From the NCBI RefSeq assembly GCF_963169125.1, contig NC_084793.1:97483071-97547070 (forward strand): a stretch of 64,000 bases of DNA. The letters are read 5' to 3'. The translations under genes were made by a program, and so were the position numbers. Positions 44,510-54,982 of this stretch are shown one piece after another. The notes beneath the pieces are model-generated. The model did no database searches, was not told the origin of the DNA, and saw only the letters and a program-made list of their open reading frames with translations. The stretch is from Humulus lupulus. Lineage: Eukaryota > Streptophyta > Magnoliopsida > Rosales > Cannabaceae. Position 1 is the stretch's first letter; every line of letters begins with the position of its first letter.

Positions 44510-44945
44510 CACCCAGCCTCGTTTAGCGAGGCCCTCCGTACCTTGGTCAGGCGTCACCTAGCCTCGCATAGCGAGCCCCTCCATGCCTCGGCCAGCCGCG
44601 CCCCCAGCCGCGCCCCCAGCCTCGTATAGTGAGGCCCTCCATGCCTCGGCCAGCTGCGCCCCTAGCCTCGTATAGTGAGGCCCTCCATGCCTCGGCCAAC
44701 TGCGCCCCTAGCCTCGCGTAGCGAGGCCCTCCATGCCTCGGCCAGACGTCACCCAGCCTCGCATAGCGAGGCCCTCTGTGCCTCGGCCAGGCATCACCTA
44801 GCCTCGCGTAGCGAGTCCCTCCGTGCCTCAGCAAGCCGCACCCTCAGCCTCGCGTAGCGAGGCCCTCCGTGCCTCGGCCAGGCGTCACATAGCCTCGCGT
44901 AGCGAGGCCCCTATGCTTCACCCAGCCTCAGGTAGTGAGGCCCTC
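44510..44945. repeat. Array of about 10 CCTCGC-GTA-GCGAGG hairpins, 5' LTR
   Basis: Units of about 45 bp carry GCCTCGCGTAGCGAGGC, a perfect 7-bp stem with a 3-nt loop, followed by CCTCCRTGCCTCGGCCAG. Variants such as CCTCGTATAGTGAGG keep pairing as G-U wobbles. The 3' LTR has 9 units (48368-48745). Confidence 0.9.
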
Positions 44946-45597
44946 CATGCCTCAGCCAGCCATGCTCTCACGCACCCAAGTGCCTCGCGAGACATCATGC
45001 CCTCACGCACCCAAGTTCCTCGCAAGACATCACGCCCCCGTGCACCAAAGGGTCTCGCGAGATGTCATGCCCCTATGCACCTAGGTGCCTCGCACCACCA
45101 GCATCACGCACCTGGGCATCAAGGCCTTGCGCATCCATGAGCAAGGGCCTCACACACTCATGGTCACGCGGCCCCCTAAAGCATCTCGCCCCCTTAGGGG
45201 CCTCGCGAGACATGGCCTCCACTAAACACCCCTCGGCCACGAACCAAGGGCCTTGTGCACCCATGTGCAAGGGCTTCACACCACTATGGTCCCGTGGTCC
45301 CCCAAGGTGCCACGCACCAACATATTCATCGGATACAAAGTACCCGTACGTGTACGGGTGCAGGACGTGCGACCATGAGGAGGACAGAAGCGTGACCCTG
45401 ACATCTATATCACACACGTGGTGAAGGTACAGATTGGTACAGAGAGTGGAAGCACTATGTGCCCTCCTCTGACCGCATGCCAGGCTGACACCATGACTTT
45501 CTGCTCCACCACGACCTGTGCCACTACCCATACAATGTACCTATGTACAGTCTTGTCCCCTGGGACCACAATGTATGAGGAGCCATTAGAGCTCCAG

Positions 45598-45605
45598 TAT
45601 AAATA
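45598..45605 (+). promoter_or_regulatory. TATA box, 5' LTR of element 6
   Basis: TATAAATA, conserved at 49399-49406 in the 3' LTR, about 200 bp before the LTR end. Confidence 0.75.
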
Positions 45606-45804
45606 GATCCTTACCCCTCCAGAAAAGGGGTTGGAAAATTCATTGTATGCAGAGGCTATTAAGCAATATAAATTTTTCACTCCATTGTTCATCTATGTTT
45701 ATCCTTCCTTCAATAAGTTCATTCTAAGTTTTTATCTAAATATCTTCATACTTATCTTTGAATTTTCCGATCTGATTTCGTTGACGAGATTTCACTGTCA
45801 ACAG

Positions 45805-45822
45805 TTTGGCACCGTCTGTGGG
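45805..45822 (+). promoter_or_regulatory. Primer-binding site of element 6
   Basis: TTTGGCACCGTCTGTGGG directly after the LTR, a primer site wording common in plant Ty3/gypsy Tat elements. The tRNA was not identified. Confidence 0.7.
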
Positions 45823-45871
45823 AAGGACAAGCCTCAGGCCAACGTTCTTTCATCACTACCAACAAAGAAAA

Positions 45872-47380
45872 ATGCTAAGACATTCAAAACGCCTACGACA
45901 AATGCAAGATGATGAAGTTTGTGGGGATGGAGTAGAGTGGAGGGCATCCAAGAAAGACCCCCCTCCACCTAAGCATGGAGGTAGACCGGAGGAACCTCTT
46001 CCCCTGAGGGAGGAGAGGGAAGCATCGTCCCCAGTTATCCAGCGCGGCGGAGGTCATTCAGAGCCACTAGTGTATCCACTTAACCGTCCCCCGTTGACAC
46101 CACGCTCAGGCGACCAGGACCCCGGTCCCTCGACACACTGGCCAGGCAAGGGTCCCGGGGTACGCTCGGTAAGTTCCAGCTCAAGGATTCGCTTCTACAA
46201 GGATGAGATTCATGAGTTGCATAAAAAGACTCGAAGGCTGGAAACCACGATAGAGAACATGCAGGAGGTTTTAAATGACCTACTGCAAGGGAAGTCAAGC
46301 ATACCCCTCCCAAAGTGTAAAGGGAAGGAGCATGAAAAAGGGGAAAGCACTGTCCCCATAGACGATGGGGGAACCCAACTTTCCACCAGTAAAACCCCCC
46401 AAACAAAGTACCAGGGGGTACCTAGGCCGACGAAATGTCCCCAGGATCAAAGGCGGAGGGAAGGTGATGATCGTGAGAACGAGGCCGACGTCCCCTCAGA
46501 AGAGGCACCCCTTGTCCTAAGAACAGAGCTCCATGGGGAGAGGTCAGAAGTAAGGAACGAACCCCCCGCGGTTCCCCCGAGGGACGCAACCAAGGCAAGG
46601 GATCAGCCCGAGAACCCGCAAAACTCCTTATGCAAAAAGAGGAGGGGACTAGACACCAAAATGCGAAGCCCTCGAGGCAAGATCACCACTGCACTTAGGG
46701 GGCACATGGATGACGAAGAATTCGACCGTGATTCACCCTTCACAAGGGAGATTCAGGCTGAGAAAATGCCCACTGGCTTCAGAGAGCCTCGCATGACTCC
46801 GTACGAGGGTACTACAGACCCAAAATATCACTTAGACTCCTTCAATAACTTGATGAGGTTAAGGGGGGTCAACAACAGGGCAAAGTGTCATTGCTTTGTC
46901 GTTACGCTTAAAGGAGTGGCGTACAAGTGGTTCAAAAGGTTAAGGCCAGGAACAATCAAGTCATGGCAACAATTCTCTGATGAATTTCTTCAGCAACACC
47001 ATGCAGCCTGTGATTACGTCATGCCAACTACCAGCCTCACTAACATAAAACAAGGCGAGAATGAAAGTCTGAAGGACTACATCCATAGGTTCAGTATAGA
47101 AGCAACAAAGGTGGGAGGTTTAACCAAAGCGGAGCACAAGATGGCTATTACAGCCGGAGTTCGTCCAGGAAGCAAGGTGTGGGGTAACATGCTCAAAAGA
47201 GAAGTTTCCAATTTGGATGACTTCGAGAGAGAGCACAGAAGTACATATGTGTGGAAGAGGGCCATAAGAACTTCTATCTTGAAGAAAGCGAACCTTCCTC
47301 CAGTTGCCCTACTACAAATACGTCTGAAGATTCCATATAGAAGAGGGCGTCGTGCTAGAGGGGTCGCTGACCAAGTTTGA
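45872..47380 (+). CDS. gag protein of element 6 (uninterrupted)
   Basis: The frame is open from the primer site to TGA at 47378-47380; the first ATG at 45872 gives about 502 residues. The N-terminal half is basic and proline-rich with a helical stretch near residues 108-140 (LHKKTRRLETTIENMQEVL). The capsid-like Retrotrans_gag domain is at about 275-470 (MTPYEGTTDPKYHLDSFNNL; YKWFKRLRPGTIKSWQQFSD; NESLKDYIHRFSIEATK). No zinc knuckle is visible; the tail ends in RRGRRARG, possibly after a frameshift. It is the only intact-looking coding frame in the window and would form particles for the element. It resembles Tat-lineage gag. Confidence 0.85.
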   Translation: MLRHSKRLRQMQDDEVCGDGVEWRASKKDPPPPKHGGRPEEPLPLREEREASSPVIQRGGGHSEPLVYPLNRPPLTPRSGDQDPGPSTHWPGKGPGVRSVSSSSRIRFYKDEIHELHKKTRRLETTIENMQEVLNDLLQGKSSIPLPKCKGKEHEKGESTVPIDDGGTQLSTSKTPQTKYQGVPRPTKCPQDQRRREGDDRENEADVPSEEAPLVLRTELHGERSEVRNEPPAVPPRDATKARDQPENPQNSLCKKRRGLDTKMRSPRGKITTALRGHMDDEEFDRDSPFTREIQAEKMPTGFREPRMTPYEGTTDPKYHLDSFNNLMRLRGVNNRAKCHCFVVTLKGVAYKWFKRLRPGTIKSWQQFSDEFLQQHHAACDYVMPTTSLTNIKQGENESLKDYIHRFSIEATKVGGLTKAEHKMAITAGVRPGSKVWGNMLKREVSNLDDFEREHRSTYVWKRAIRTSILKKANLPPVALLQIRLKIPYRRGRRARGVADQV

Positions 47381-47434
47381 GATTGAACGAAGACCATCTA
47401 GCCATGAAAGTCCTAACCCGAGGGGAGATCACCT

Positions 47435-47830
47435 CAAAAATTGCAAAAACGGTCTCAGAAGTAAACGCTTGCAAAAAGGGTCTCCAAAGTAGACGCTTGA
47501 GAAAAGGGTCTCAAAATTAGACGCTAGCAAAAAGGGTCTCCAAAGTAGACGCTTGAGAAAAGGGTCTCAAAATTAGACGCTAGCAAAAAGGGTCTCCAAA
47601 GAAGACGCTTGGGAAAAGGGTCTCAAAAGTAGACGCTAGCAAAAAGGGTCTCCAAGGTAGACGCTTGAGAAAAGGGTCTCAAAAGTAGACGCTAGAAAAA
47701 GGGGTCTCCAAAGAAAACGCTTGCAAAAATGGTCTCAAAAGTAGACGCTAGCAAAAAGGGTCTCAAAGTAGACACTTCCAAAAAGGGTCTCAAAGAAGAC
47801 GCTTGCAAAAAGGGTCTCAAAGAAGGCGCT
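47435..47830 (+). repeat. 27-28-bp tandem array with GGTCTC after gag
   Basis: About 14 units of GCAAAAAGGGTCTCMAAAGT then AGACGCTT or AGACGCTA, alternating so that a 55-bp higher-order unit is visible. It lies between gag and the polypurine tract. Confidence 0.9.
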
Positions 47831-48111
47831 TGAAAAAATAGTACTATGCCTAATGATGAGAGGGACGCTTCTCGCAAGAAATAATGAGCGCGCGCAAAAG
47901 TATGTAAAAGGATAACCAGAACCCAAGGGGTCAATGTATCCTTATAGGCACAATCAAGGTGCACCAAAGAGAGACCTATCGAACCCTCTTTCATGTGGGT
48001 TCCAAAGGACCTCGAGCATGATAAATACAAAAAAAAAAGGAGGGAATAATAAAAAGGAAGAGAAGAGTCTACAAGAACGCCTAAAGGCCTCCCTATAGAC
48101 TGGGGGGCAAA
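47831..48111 (+). other. 3' non-coding stretch and polypurine tract of element 6
   Basis: No coding frame. It ends with the purine-rich ACTGGGGGGCAAA at 48099-48111 immediately before the 3' LTR. Confidence 0.7.
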
Positions 48112-49604
48112 TGTGGATGCCAAAAAATTGACCAAGGAAAAAACCTCTGGTCCCTGGTTAGGCTACATGGTTAAAGGTCGGGCATTCATACTATTGGGCT
48201 CGGACCTATGGGTCTTGTGAATATGGAATAATTTCTCTTAAAGCTTTCCTCGATGGAAGTATGGAAATTATAGGTGAGCATTTCCCTAGGCCAATGGCCT
48301 CATGCCATCAAGGTGTTTCATTCCTCGAATGGGTCTCATGCCTAGAAGGGTGTCCCGCACTATGCCACACCCAGCCTCGCGTAGCGAGGCCCTCCGTCCC
48401 TTGGCCAGGCGTCACCTAGCCTCGCATAGCGAGGCCATCCATGCCTCGGCCAGCCGCGCCCCCAGCCTCGTATAGTGAGGCCTTCCATGCCTCGGCCAGC
48501 TGCGCCCCCAGCCTCGTATAGTGAGGCCCTCCATGCCTCAGCCAGCTGCGCCCCCAGCCTCGCGTAGCGAGGCCCTCCGTGCCTCGGCCAGACGTCACCC
48601 AGCCTCGCATAGCGAAGCCCTCTGTGCCTCGGCCAGGCGTCACCTAGCCTCACGTAGCGAGGCCCTCCGTGCCTCAGCCAGGCATCACCTAGCCTCGTGT
48701 AGCGAGGTGCCCTACGCTTCACCCAGCCTCGCGTAGCGAGGCCCTCCATGCCTCAGCCAGCCATGCCTTCACGCACCCAAGTGCCTCGGGAGACATCATG
48801 CCCTCACGCACCCAAGTGCCTCGCGAGACATCACGCCCCCGCGCACCAAAGGGTCTCGCGAGATGTCATGCCCCTGTACACCTAGGTGCCTCGCACCACC
48901 AGCATCACGCACCTGGGCATCAAGGCCTCGCGCATCCATGAGCAAGGGCCTCACACACTCATGGTCACACAGCCCCCTAAAGCATCTCGCCCCCTTAGGG
49001 GCCTCGCGAGACATGGCCTCCACTAAACACCCCTCGGCCACGCACCAAGGGCCTTGTGCACCCATGTGCAAGGGCTTCACACCACTATGGTCCCGTGGTC
49101 CCTCAAGGTGCCACGCACCAACATATTCATCGGATACAAAGTACCCGTACGTGTACGGGTGCAGGACGTGCGACCATGAGGAGGACAGAAGCGTGACCCT
49201 AACATCTATATCACGCACATGGTGAAGGTACAGATTGGTACAGAGAGTGGAAGCACTATGTGCACACCTCTGACCGCATGCCAGGCCGACACCATGACTT
49301 TCTGCTCCACCACGACCTGTACCACTACCCATACAATGTACCTATGTACAGTCTTGTCCCCTGGGACCACAATGTATGAGGAGCCATTAGAGCTCCAGTA
49401 TAAATAGATCCTTACCCCTCCAGAAAAGGGGTTGGAAAATTCATTGTATGCAGAGGCTATTAAGCAATATAAATTTTTCACTCCATTGTTCATCTATGTT
49501 TATCCTTCCTTCCATAAGTTCATTCTAAGTTTTTATCTAAATATCTTCATACTTATCTTTGAATTTTCCGATCTGATTTTGTTGATGAGATTTCACCGTC
49601 AACA
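48112..49604 (+). repeat. 3' LTR of element 6 (1493 bp)
   Basis: Same start and end as the 5' LTR. The hairpin array at 48368-48745 has fewer units. Scattered single-base differences are visible, for example GGCTACATGG against GGCTACGTGG. Confidence 0.9.
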
Positions 49605-49609
49605 CTAAG

Positions 49610-50280
49610 TATATCAACTCACAACCCTCATTGGTTCATGTATCAGTATACTCTGAACACATGTATTTGCGTGCCATACTAACCTTGCTCTTTTACGTTT
49701 TTCATGCAAACAACCAAGGTAATGTGAGTAGTATAGTACTTCACCAAGTACCATGAACAAAATGGTCAGGTCAACCACCCCATGGGTGATAGGCCGACCA
49801 CCCTATAAGGGATATGACTAGGAGTCTCCATACCAATGCCTTTTTTTTGTTTTTTTTTTTTTTTTTTGCACTTTCGGAACATATGTTGAACAAATGTCCT
49901 AGAAAAACTTGAGCTTGCGTAGTACTTAAGGTTACACCCTTATTGCTCATGTATAACCTGATCGGTATGTACTATATGCCCCCCAAGTGATCATGGGTTT
50001 AAAAACCTTGGTCACTTACTACTTGATCATGTCTTGCTTCGAGCATTTATACCAATAGTACTATCATTTTCATCCAATGATGCAAGCAGCAAATGCTTGC
50101 CCCTAATTAGTAGTCGGGTGATGGTTTCATACTCAGTAGTAATGATACCTATACACAGATGCAGATTGTGTAGCAAGTGTCAATCACAATCTACGTAATC
50201 TCTCGTGTATTCGTTATAATGATTGTAGACAGAAATGTCTAAGTTGGACCAATTGGGTCTACATGGGCTAATCGAGCCTA
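49610..50280. other. Non-coding region of element 5 right of element 6
   Basis: No gene is seen. It has a CCGACCACCC word at about 49793, a T run near 49840-49868, and AT-rich sequence with no frame of note. Confidence 0.4.
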
Positions 50281-50294
50281 TAACGAGTCTTAGA

Positions 50295-50725
50295 TCAAAT
50301 TATCAATCGGTCCCTCAAGGACCAGACTCCATTATGATCCAATAATGGTGACTGGTCCTCGGACCATTCTCTTTTGTTGATCGTATAGGATGATAGGTTC
50401 CTCAAGAACCAAGATCGAAAATGATCAAATAGTTGGGTGACAAGATCCTAGGACCTGTCTCTTATGTGGATCGTATGGGTCGATAGGCTCCTCAAGAACC
50501 AAGATCGAACATGATCCATTAATTTGGCGACAAGGTCCTAGGATCTGCCTCTTGTATGGATCTTATGGGCCGATAGGTCCCTCGAGGACTAGAATCAAAC
50601 ATGATCCAATGTTTGGGCGACAAGGTCCTAGGACCTGTCTCTCATATGGATCTTATAGGCCGATAGGTCCCTCAAGGACCAAGATCGAACATGATTCGAT
50701 GGGGTTGACAGGTCTAAAGGACAAG
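50295..50725. repeat. 90-bp tandem repeat with AGGTCCTAGGACCT palindrome
   Basis: The phrase CTCAAGAACC or its variants starts at about 50313, 50401, 50491, 50581 and 50671, an exact 90-bp period for the last four. Units include the perfect 14-bp palindrome AGGTCCTAGGACCT and the near palindrome GGTCCCTCAAGGACC. It lies just past the end of element 5 pol. Confidence 0.9.
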
Positions 50726-50867
50726 TCCCTTATCGAAAGAAATTTAAAGAACTATAGAAACTTTAGAATTTAAATTCATTCATTGAAGCACAATGGCTGT
50801 TACATAGATAATTCGTAAATGGTACATTTGCAAATTAAAACTTGTGTTGCTGCTGATCAGTCTTTAC

Positions 50868-52010
50868 TGATAGTACCGGTGGAGGTGTTCGCCATTCCAG
50901 TAGTTTTTTATTAGTTCTCCATTCATTCGAGCTATCTTGTACGTCTGTGGTGGGATCACCTCCTCCACAAGGTATGGCCCTTCCCAGTTAGGTCCTAGTA
51001 CCCCTGCTATAGTGTCCTTAGTGTTCAGGACCACCCTCCTGAGTACTACGTCCCCAACCTAAAATTTTTGATCTTTCACTCTGGAGTTGTAGTATCTGGC
51101 CACTTTTTGTTGATGTACTGTTATTCTAAGACTTGCCTTTTCTCGTCTTTCTTCGATTAAATCGAGCGACTCTTCTATTAGTTGATGGTTCCTCCCCTGA
51201 TCGTATGTCTCTCGTCTATGCGACGGGGGAGTGAGTTCAACTGGCAACATGGCTTCGTATCCAAATGCCAAAGAGAATGGCGTATGTCCTGTCGTCATTC
51301 GCGCCGTCATTCGATGTGACCATAGGACCTCAGGAAGTAATTCGGGCCAGGCTCATTTGGCTTTTCAAGGTGTTTCTTTAGAGTTTCTTTGATAGTCTTG
51401 TTCACTGCTTCTACTTGGCCATTAGCTTGGGGGTGTGCTACCGAGGAAAATCTCTTTGTGATTCCATGCCTCGTACAAATGTTGATGAACATATCCCTGT
51501 CGAATTGAGTCCCATTTTCCAAGACTATTTTCCTCGGTAGGCCAAATCGACATATGATATTCTTCACCACAAAGTCTAGGAGTTTCTTTGAGGTTATGGT
51601 GGCAAGCGATTCTGCTTCGGTCCATTTGGTGAAGTAGTCCACAGCTACAACAATAAATTGGACTCCTCCCCTCCCTGTGGGTAGCTTTTCAATTAGATCG
51701 ATCCCCCATACAGCGAAAGGCCAAGGGCTCTGCATCTATGTTAATTCGTTAGGTGTCGCTCGGGGTATCTTGGAGAACATCTGACATTTGTGGCATCTTC
51801 TAACATTCTCCATCGAGTCTTCATTCATCATCGACCAAAAGTATCCTTGCCTTAGGATTTTCTTCGATAGGCTCTGGCCCCCAGCGTGATCTCCACAAAA
51901 CCCTTCGTGTACCTTGATCATTAATAGCTTTGACTGGTCAGATGTAACGCACCTTAGCAGTGGTAGGGAGTACCCTCGTCGGTACAGTACCCTTTCGACT
52001 ATCATTTACT
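50868..52010 (-). pseudogene. Integrase of element 5
   Basis: Zinc-binding segment (HEGFCGDHAGG, CHKCQMF) in 51736-52005, catalytic core in 51307-51735 (WGIDLIEKLPTG; HPQANGQVEAVNK) and the following part in 51059-51310 (TGHTPFSLAFGYEAM). The second catalytic position reads VLENGTQFD where the family has SDNG, so the catalytic Asp is Glu. A frameshift near 51310-51340 and TAG stops near 51060 and 51735 further inactivate it. The C-terminal tail runs to about 50868. Confidence 0.85.
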
Positions 52011-52569
52011 GAGCAGCTTGTCTCACCAACTTCCTTTCTTTTTTTCGTTCGTTGGGTACTACTCCTTGGTTGAGATAGTTAATAAAAGGGGCCATCCATG
52101 TATCTCCTAACTCAATGGGTAGTTCCTCCTGCTCGGTTATGCTTCTTTCTGCCAAGTATTCCACGGGAACATCATTTAAGGTGTCTGCGTCTTTGGCACT
52201 GGCAAGTTTGGCTAAGGCATATGCATTGGCATTCTACTCTCTTGGGACTTGTGTAATTGAGTATCTCTTGAACTGCGCCAACAATTCCTTCACCTTGTTC
52301 AGGTACTGCACCATCCTAAGTCCCTTGGCTTGATACTCCCTGAGCACTTGGTACACCACTAGCTGGGAATCGCTCAATATCTCCAGGGACTGTGCATGTA
52401 CATCTCTAGACAAGCGTAATCCAGCTAATAATGCTTCGTACTCGGCCTCATTGTTTGAAGCGTTGAATCCAAATCTGAGAGGGAAATGGATTCGATGATT
52501 CTCCGAAGTGACCAGTATGATTCCTATGCCTGAGTTATGTTCATTGGATGCTCCATCAACATATAGCTT
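52011..52569 (-). pseudogene. Second RNase H of element 5
   Basis: The minus strand reads KLYVDGASNEHNSGIGIILV, EAEYEALLAGL and ILSDSQLVVY, giving the Asp-Glu-Asp pattern of the extra RNase H typical of Tat elements. A TAG stop near 52235 interrupts it where Ser or Gln would be expected. The linker to the integrase follows. Confidence 0.75.
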
Positions 52570-53900
52570 CTATACATGAGTATGTCCTTCCTTCTCGGCA
52601 TCTCCACTTTCCGATTGGTCAGAAGGGTCTTTAAAGTTGGTGCCTTCGACTATGAAGTCGGCCAATGCTTGTCCCTTTATCGCTGTCCTCAAATGATAAG
52701 TGATATCAAATTGTCCTAGTTCCACTGCCCACTTGATTAATCGTCCTGAGGCCTCTGGTTTCTGAAGAACATGTCTCACCAGTTGATCAGTCAGGACTTG
52801 GATCGAGTGAGCTTGAAAATATGGACGCAGCTTTCGAGAGGTGATTACAAAATAGTAGGCTAGTTTTTTAAGAGGGGGATACCTAGACTCCACGCCTACT
52901 AGCCTTTTACTTATATAGTATACAGGGTGATGTACCATGTTCTCTTCCTTTATCAAAGCAGCTTTGATTGCATGCTCGGTGATTGCCAAATAGATGAATA
53001 ATACTTCACCATATATTGTCTTTGTTAGGATGGGAGGTTGGGTGAGGTGTTCTTTCAGGGCTTGGAAAGCCTCCTCACACTCCCCGGTCCATTGGATCTT
53101 CTTGCTGCCGCTCAGTAAGTTAAAGAAAGGGACACACTTGTCCGTAGACTTTGATATGAACCTACTGAGGGCAGCTACTCTCCCGTTTAAGCTTTGCACT
53201 TCTTTGATTGTGGTAGGTGACTTCATGTCGATCAATGCTTTGATCTTCTTGGGGTTAGCCTCGATTCCACATGAATTGACTATGTATCCGAGAAACTTAC
53301 CAGAACCAACTCCAAACGAGCACTTGAGAGGGTTTAGCTTCATGCTATACTTTCTAAGTATTGCAAAGCATTCCTCCAAGTCTTGAACATGCCCTCCAGC
53401 TTCTTTGGACTTGACCAGCATGTCATAGACGTATACCTCCATAGTTTTTCTGATCAAGTCTCGAAACATGCCATTCACTAAACGTTGGTAGGTGGCTCTT
53501 GCGTTCTTCAAGACGAATGGCATCACCTTATAACAGTACAATCCCTTGTCTGTCTAGAAGCTGGTATGTTCCTTGTTGAGAGGGTGCATACTTATTTGAT
53601 TATATTCCTCGTCTGGAAGCTGGTATGTTCCTCATATGCATCCATGAATGAGAGTATTTCATGTCTTGTCGTTGCATCGACTAGCTGGTCTATTCTGGGT
53701 AATGGGAAGCAGTCTTTGGGGCAGTCCTTGTTTAAATCTGTGAAGTCCACGCAGGTCCTCCACTTCCTGTTTGGTTTTGAGACCAACATAGGGTTTGATA
53801 CCCAATCAGGGTAGTAGGCCTCCCTTATTAAACTATTTTCCCTGAGCCGCTCGACCTCCTCCTTCAGAGCTTAAGATCGGTCTTTGTCAAGCAACCTCCT
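52570..53900 (-). pseudogene. Reverse transcriptase and first RNase H of element 5
   Basis: The frame 52570-53541 holds the palm and RNase H; 53592-53789 holds the fingers (LVSKPNRKWRTCVDFTDLNK). The catalytic box reads YVYD (MEVYVYDMLVKS) instead of YVDD, so an essential Asp is lost. RNase H (LAITEHAIKAALIKEE; then GQALADFIVEG) is the degenerate first copy. A small duplication-like irregularity near 53545-53635 (CTGGAAGCTGGTATGTTCC twice) breaks the frame between fingers and palm. Confidence 0.85.
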
Positions 53901-54368
53901 TTTTTGTTGCACTAGTGGATAGTTCTTGTCTATATTGAGGACATGACTTATTAGGGATGGAGAAATTCCAACCATGTCCTTATGTGACCAGGAAAAGATG
54001 TCCTGGTTTTTCTTCAAAAATTCCACCAATCATGCTTTAATTTCCACCTTTAATTCTTTCTCGACTTTGATTACTCTAGTCGTGTCCTCCTCATCTAGTA
54101 GGACTTCATCAAGATCTTCGACTGGTCTTACCCCTATGACGTCATCCCCAAAGTGAGGATTGATGTCGTTTCCCTCGCTTTGGGAAACTTGCTATAATAA
54201 CAAATCTTTGTTAAAAGGAGCCCTCGGCTCCAGTAGAATGTTTCTTTCAACGTCAACTTCCATGTTGACAACCTCATCAGCTCCTCCACTTTATTCGCAG
54301 TAGGTTACTATCATGTAGTTTATGCATGGTCCTTTCTTTGCCTTGGTCACTGATTCATTGTAACATTC

Positions 54369-54869
54369 TCATGGATCCCTTTGGTTACCCTGTACGCATC
54401 CTTGCCCTGCGCTAGTGGGGAACTTCAAAGATAGATGCCAGATAGATACTGCTGCGTGTAATTCTATCAGGAGGGGTCTCCCGAGTACCACATTGTATGC
54501 CGATGAGCAATCTACCACCAGGAACTCTATCATCACAGTATCATGCCTGGGGGCATCCCCCACTGTGACTGGTAGTTTAATAGTTCCTGCTGGTGCTAGG
54601 CATTCTCCCGTGAACCCATATATCACTTGGGAACATGGTGTCAGGTCCTTGACTGTGAGCTTCATCTTCTCGAGGTATGATTTGTAGATGATGTCTACCG
54701 AGCTTCCCGTATCCACCAAGCATCTCTTCACTCGTGCATTGGCGATTTGAATGGTAAGGACCAGAGGATCATTGTGGGGGTACCTCGTGTGTCTGGCGTC
54801 ATCTTCTATAAAAGTGAGAGATTCACTTTCATACTTTGGATTATCGGGAGACCGCTCCTCGACTTCCAT
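54369..54869 (-). pseudogene. Aspartic protease of element 5
   Basis: An open minus-strand frame with RCLVDTGSSVDIIYKSYLEK (intact D-T-G active site) and FLVVDCSSAYNVVLGRPLL. It looks like a full protease core of about 165 residues. It is separated from gag by stops near 54870-54980 and from RT by stops at 53900-54368. Confidence 0.85.
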
Positions 54870-54982
54870 ACACTGGGAAGACTCCCCTACCTCATGCCTG
54901 AGGGTCCTTGCGTATCGCTCACGAGCATTGTTATTGTTGCCTGCTATGTGGGATCCTCCACATATGGTATCCAGTGTGAAGT

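Larger units (their letters stand above)
44254..45803 (+). repeat. 5' LTR of element 6 (1550 bp)
   Basis: Begins TGTGGATGCC and ends CACTGTCAACA. It contains a hairpin array, a further CTCGCGAGACATCA repeat (44970-45215), a TATA box at 45598-45605, and then a U5 region. ORFs on both strands are artefacts of the GC-rich repeat. Confidence 0.9.
44254..49604 (+). mobile_element. Short gag-only LTR retrotransposon (element 6, TR-GAG-like), 5351 bp
   Basis: Complete: duplication CTAAG on both sides, LTRs 44254-45803 and 48112-49604, primer site at 45805, one gag frame, a tandem array, and polypurine tract TGGGGGGCAAA (48101-48111). There is no protease, RT, RNase H or integrase, so it must borrow them. 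LTRs look very similar by eye, differing mostly in repeat copy number, so it is among the youngest insertions in the window. Elements with gag but no pol have been described in plants as TR-GAG. Confidence 0.9.

Noticed and set aside
44547..44834. Minus-strand repetitive Arg-rich ORFs in the element 6 LTRs (also 48360-48749, 45073-45531)
   Set aside because: They follow the hairpin repeat on either strand and duplicate in both LTRs; no sign of a protein beyond the repeat.
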